This document shows, piece by piece, positions 56,534-56,855 of a stretch of DNA of 56,855 nt. The stretch spans positions 1 to 56,855 of the forward strand of contig JADGJC010000267.1 of assembly GCA_027596075.1 (NCBI GenBank), read 5' to 3'. Numbering within the stretch: position 1 is the stretch's first letter; every line of letters starts with the position of its first letter. Source of the stretch: Rhizophlyctis rosea. Its lineage: Eukaryota > Chytridiomycota > Chytridiomycetes > Rhizophlyctidales > Rhizophlyctidaceae. The notes under the pieces are model-generated. The model was not told where the DNA came from and ran no database searches. It worked only from the letters and a program-made list of their open reading frames with translations. Made by a program: the position numbers and the translations under genes.

Positions 56534-56855
56534 CTACTCCTCCCCACCCTTTCCCCTCCCACCCCTAAACCCACCCCGTCCCCTATACCCCCCACGCCCC
56601 CCCTCAAACCCTCCCCTCCCCCTATACCCCCCATCTTGCTGCTGCTGATACCCACCACCAGACCCTCCCCTACCACCCTGCTGATACCCCCCACCCCGTC
56701 CATACCCAGCATTATAACCCCCACGCCCACCCCGATACCCCTGCTGCCCCTGATACCCCTGCCCCTGATACGGCTGCTGATACCCCTGCTGCTGATACCC
56801 CTCACCACCACCACCCCCCCCACCGCGAAATAACCCCCCGCACCCCCCCCCACAA
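56534..56855 (-). CDS. C-terminal RGG/YQ-rich tail of a probable RNA-binding protein (partial)
   Basis: The minus strand reads from the window edge to a TAG at 56534-56536, over 100 codons. They are almost only Gly, Arg, Tyr and Gln: GYQQQGYQQPY and GYRGGRGGYNAGYGR, then RGG/RGRGGF boxes ending GKGGEE. Such RGG and YQ repeats are typical of RNA-binding and granule-forming proteins (Lsm14/Scd6-, FUS- or helicase-type tails), but the folded domain lies outside the window, so the family cannot be named. The repeat codons GGG TAT CAG give an obvious G-rich strand bias. Other frames on this strand and the Pro-rich plus frames (56250-56833) are shadows of it. Confidence 0.65.
   Translation of the reverse strand, partial: CGGGCGGLFRGGGGGGGEGYQQQGYQQPYQGQGYQGQQGYRGGRGGYNAGYGRGGGYQQGGRGGSGGGYQQQQDGGYRGRGGFEGGRGGYRGRGGFRGGRGKGGEE

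Overview
This window is nuclear DNA of a fungus. Nearly all convincing genes are split by short GT-AG introns, mostly 41-116 bp. They include a fungal-type phosphatidylethanolamine N-methyltransferase (CHO2), a fungal amino acid/choline permease of the APC superfamily and a secreted protein with fungal CBM1 cellulose-binding modules. TIR and IFI44-like GTPase domains, gene-sparse stretches and no Dikarya hallmark point to an early-diverging, chytrid-like fungus. The lineage is an inference with moderate confidence. Exon joins were made by hand from reading frame, splice consensus and phase; none was tested with transcripts.

Left part (1-13.4 kb, mostly minus strand): coiled-coil and low-complexity proteins. 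They are a coiled-coil gene (502-1652), two paralogues of a coiled-coil plus Pro-rich (plus Cys-knuckle) family at 2.8-3.7 and 7.3-8.0 kb, two decayed relatives near 6.1 and 9.1 kb, and a four-exon coiled-coil/Gly-Arg-rich gene (9791-11768) whose 3' end recurs as a relic at 13.2-13.4 kb. One paralogue has a single-base frameshift. Duplication and decay dominate here.

Middle (13.4-30 kb): very gene-poor. It holds one small secreted Cys-rich protein (19220-19429), an apparently frameshifted P-loop GTPase (about 26.1-27.2 kb), a perfect palindrome and several unrecognised open frames.

30-41.4 kb: CHO2 on the minus strand (nine exons, 1043 aa, a 37-bp minisatellite in intron 1), a roughly 5-kb gene-poor stretch with a MITE-like element (36403-36985), then the APC-family permease on the plus strand (three exons). 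CHO2 makes phosphatidylcholine by methylation. The permease family includes choline carriers, so a shared role in choline supply is possible but unproven.

41.4-49 kb: a gene-poor stretch, then a secretome patch. It contains a CBM1-CBM1-TIL protein with an in-frame stop just after its signal peptide, and two tandem N-glycosylation-rich paralogues separated by a 200-bp-spaced direct repeat.

49.5-55.6 kb: the most interesting part. A two-exon gene of unknown function (336 aa, minus) is divergent from a 17-exon gene coding for about 1212 aa with TIR, Sel1-like, uncharacterised, P-loop GTPase, RAPS-rich and C-terminal regions. This architecture resembles multi-domain innate-immune or signalling receptors. 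The GTPase at 26 kb shares its unusual T-H-x-D G4 motif. The window ends inside the C-terminal RGG/YQ-rich tail of a probable RNA-binding protein (minus strand).
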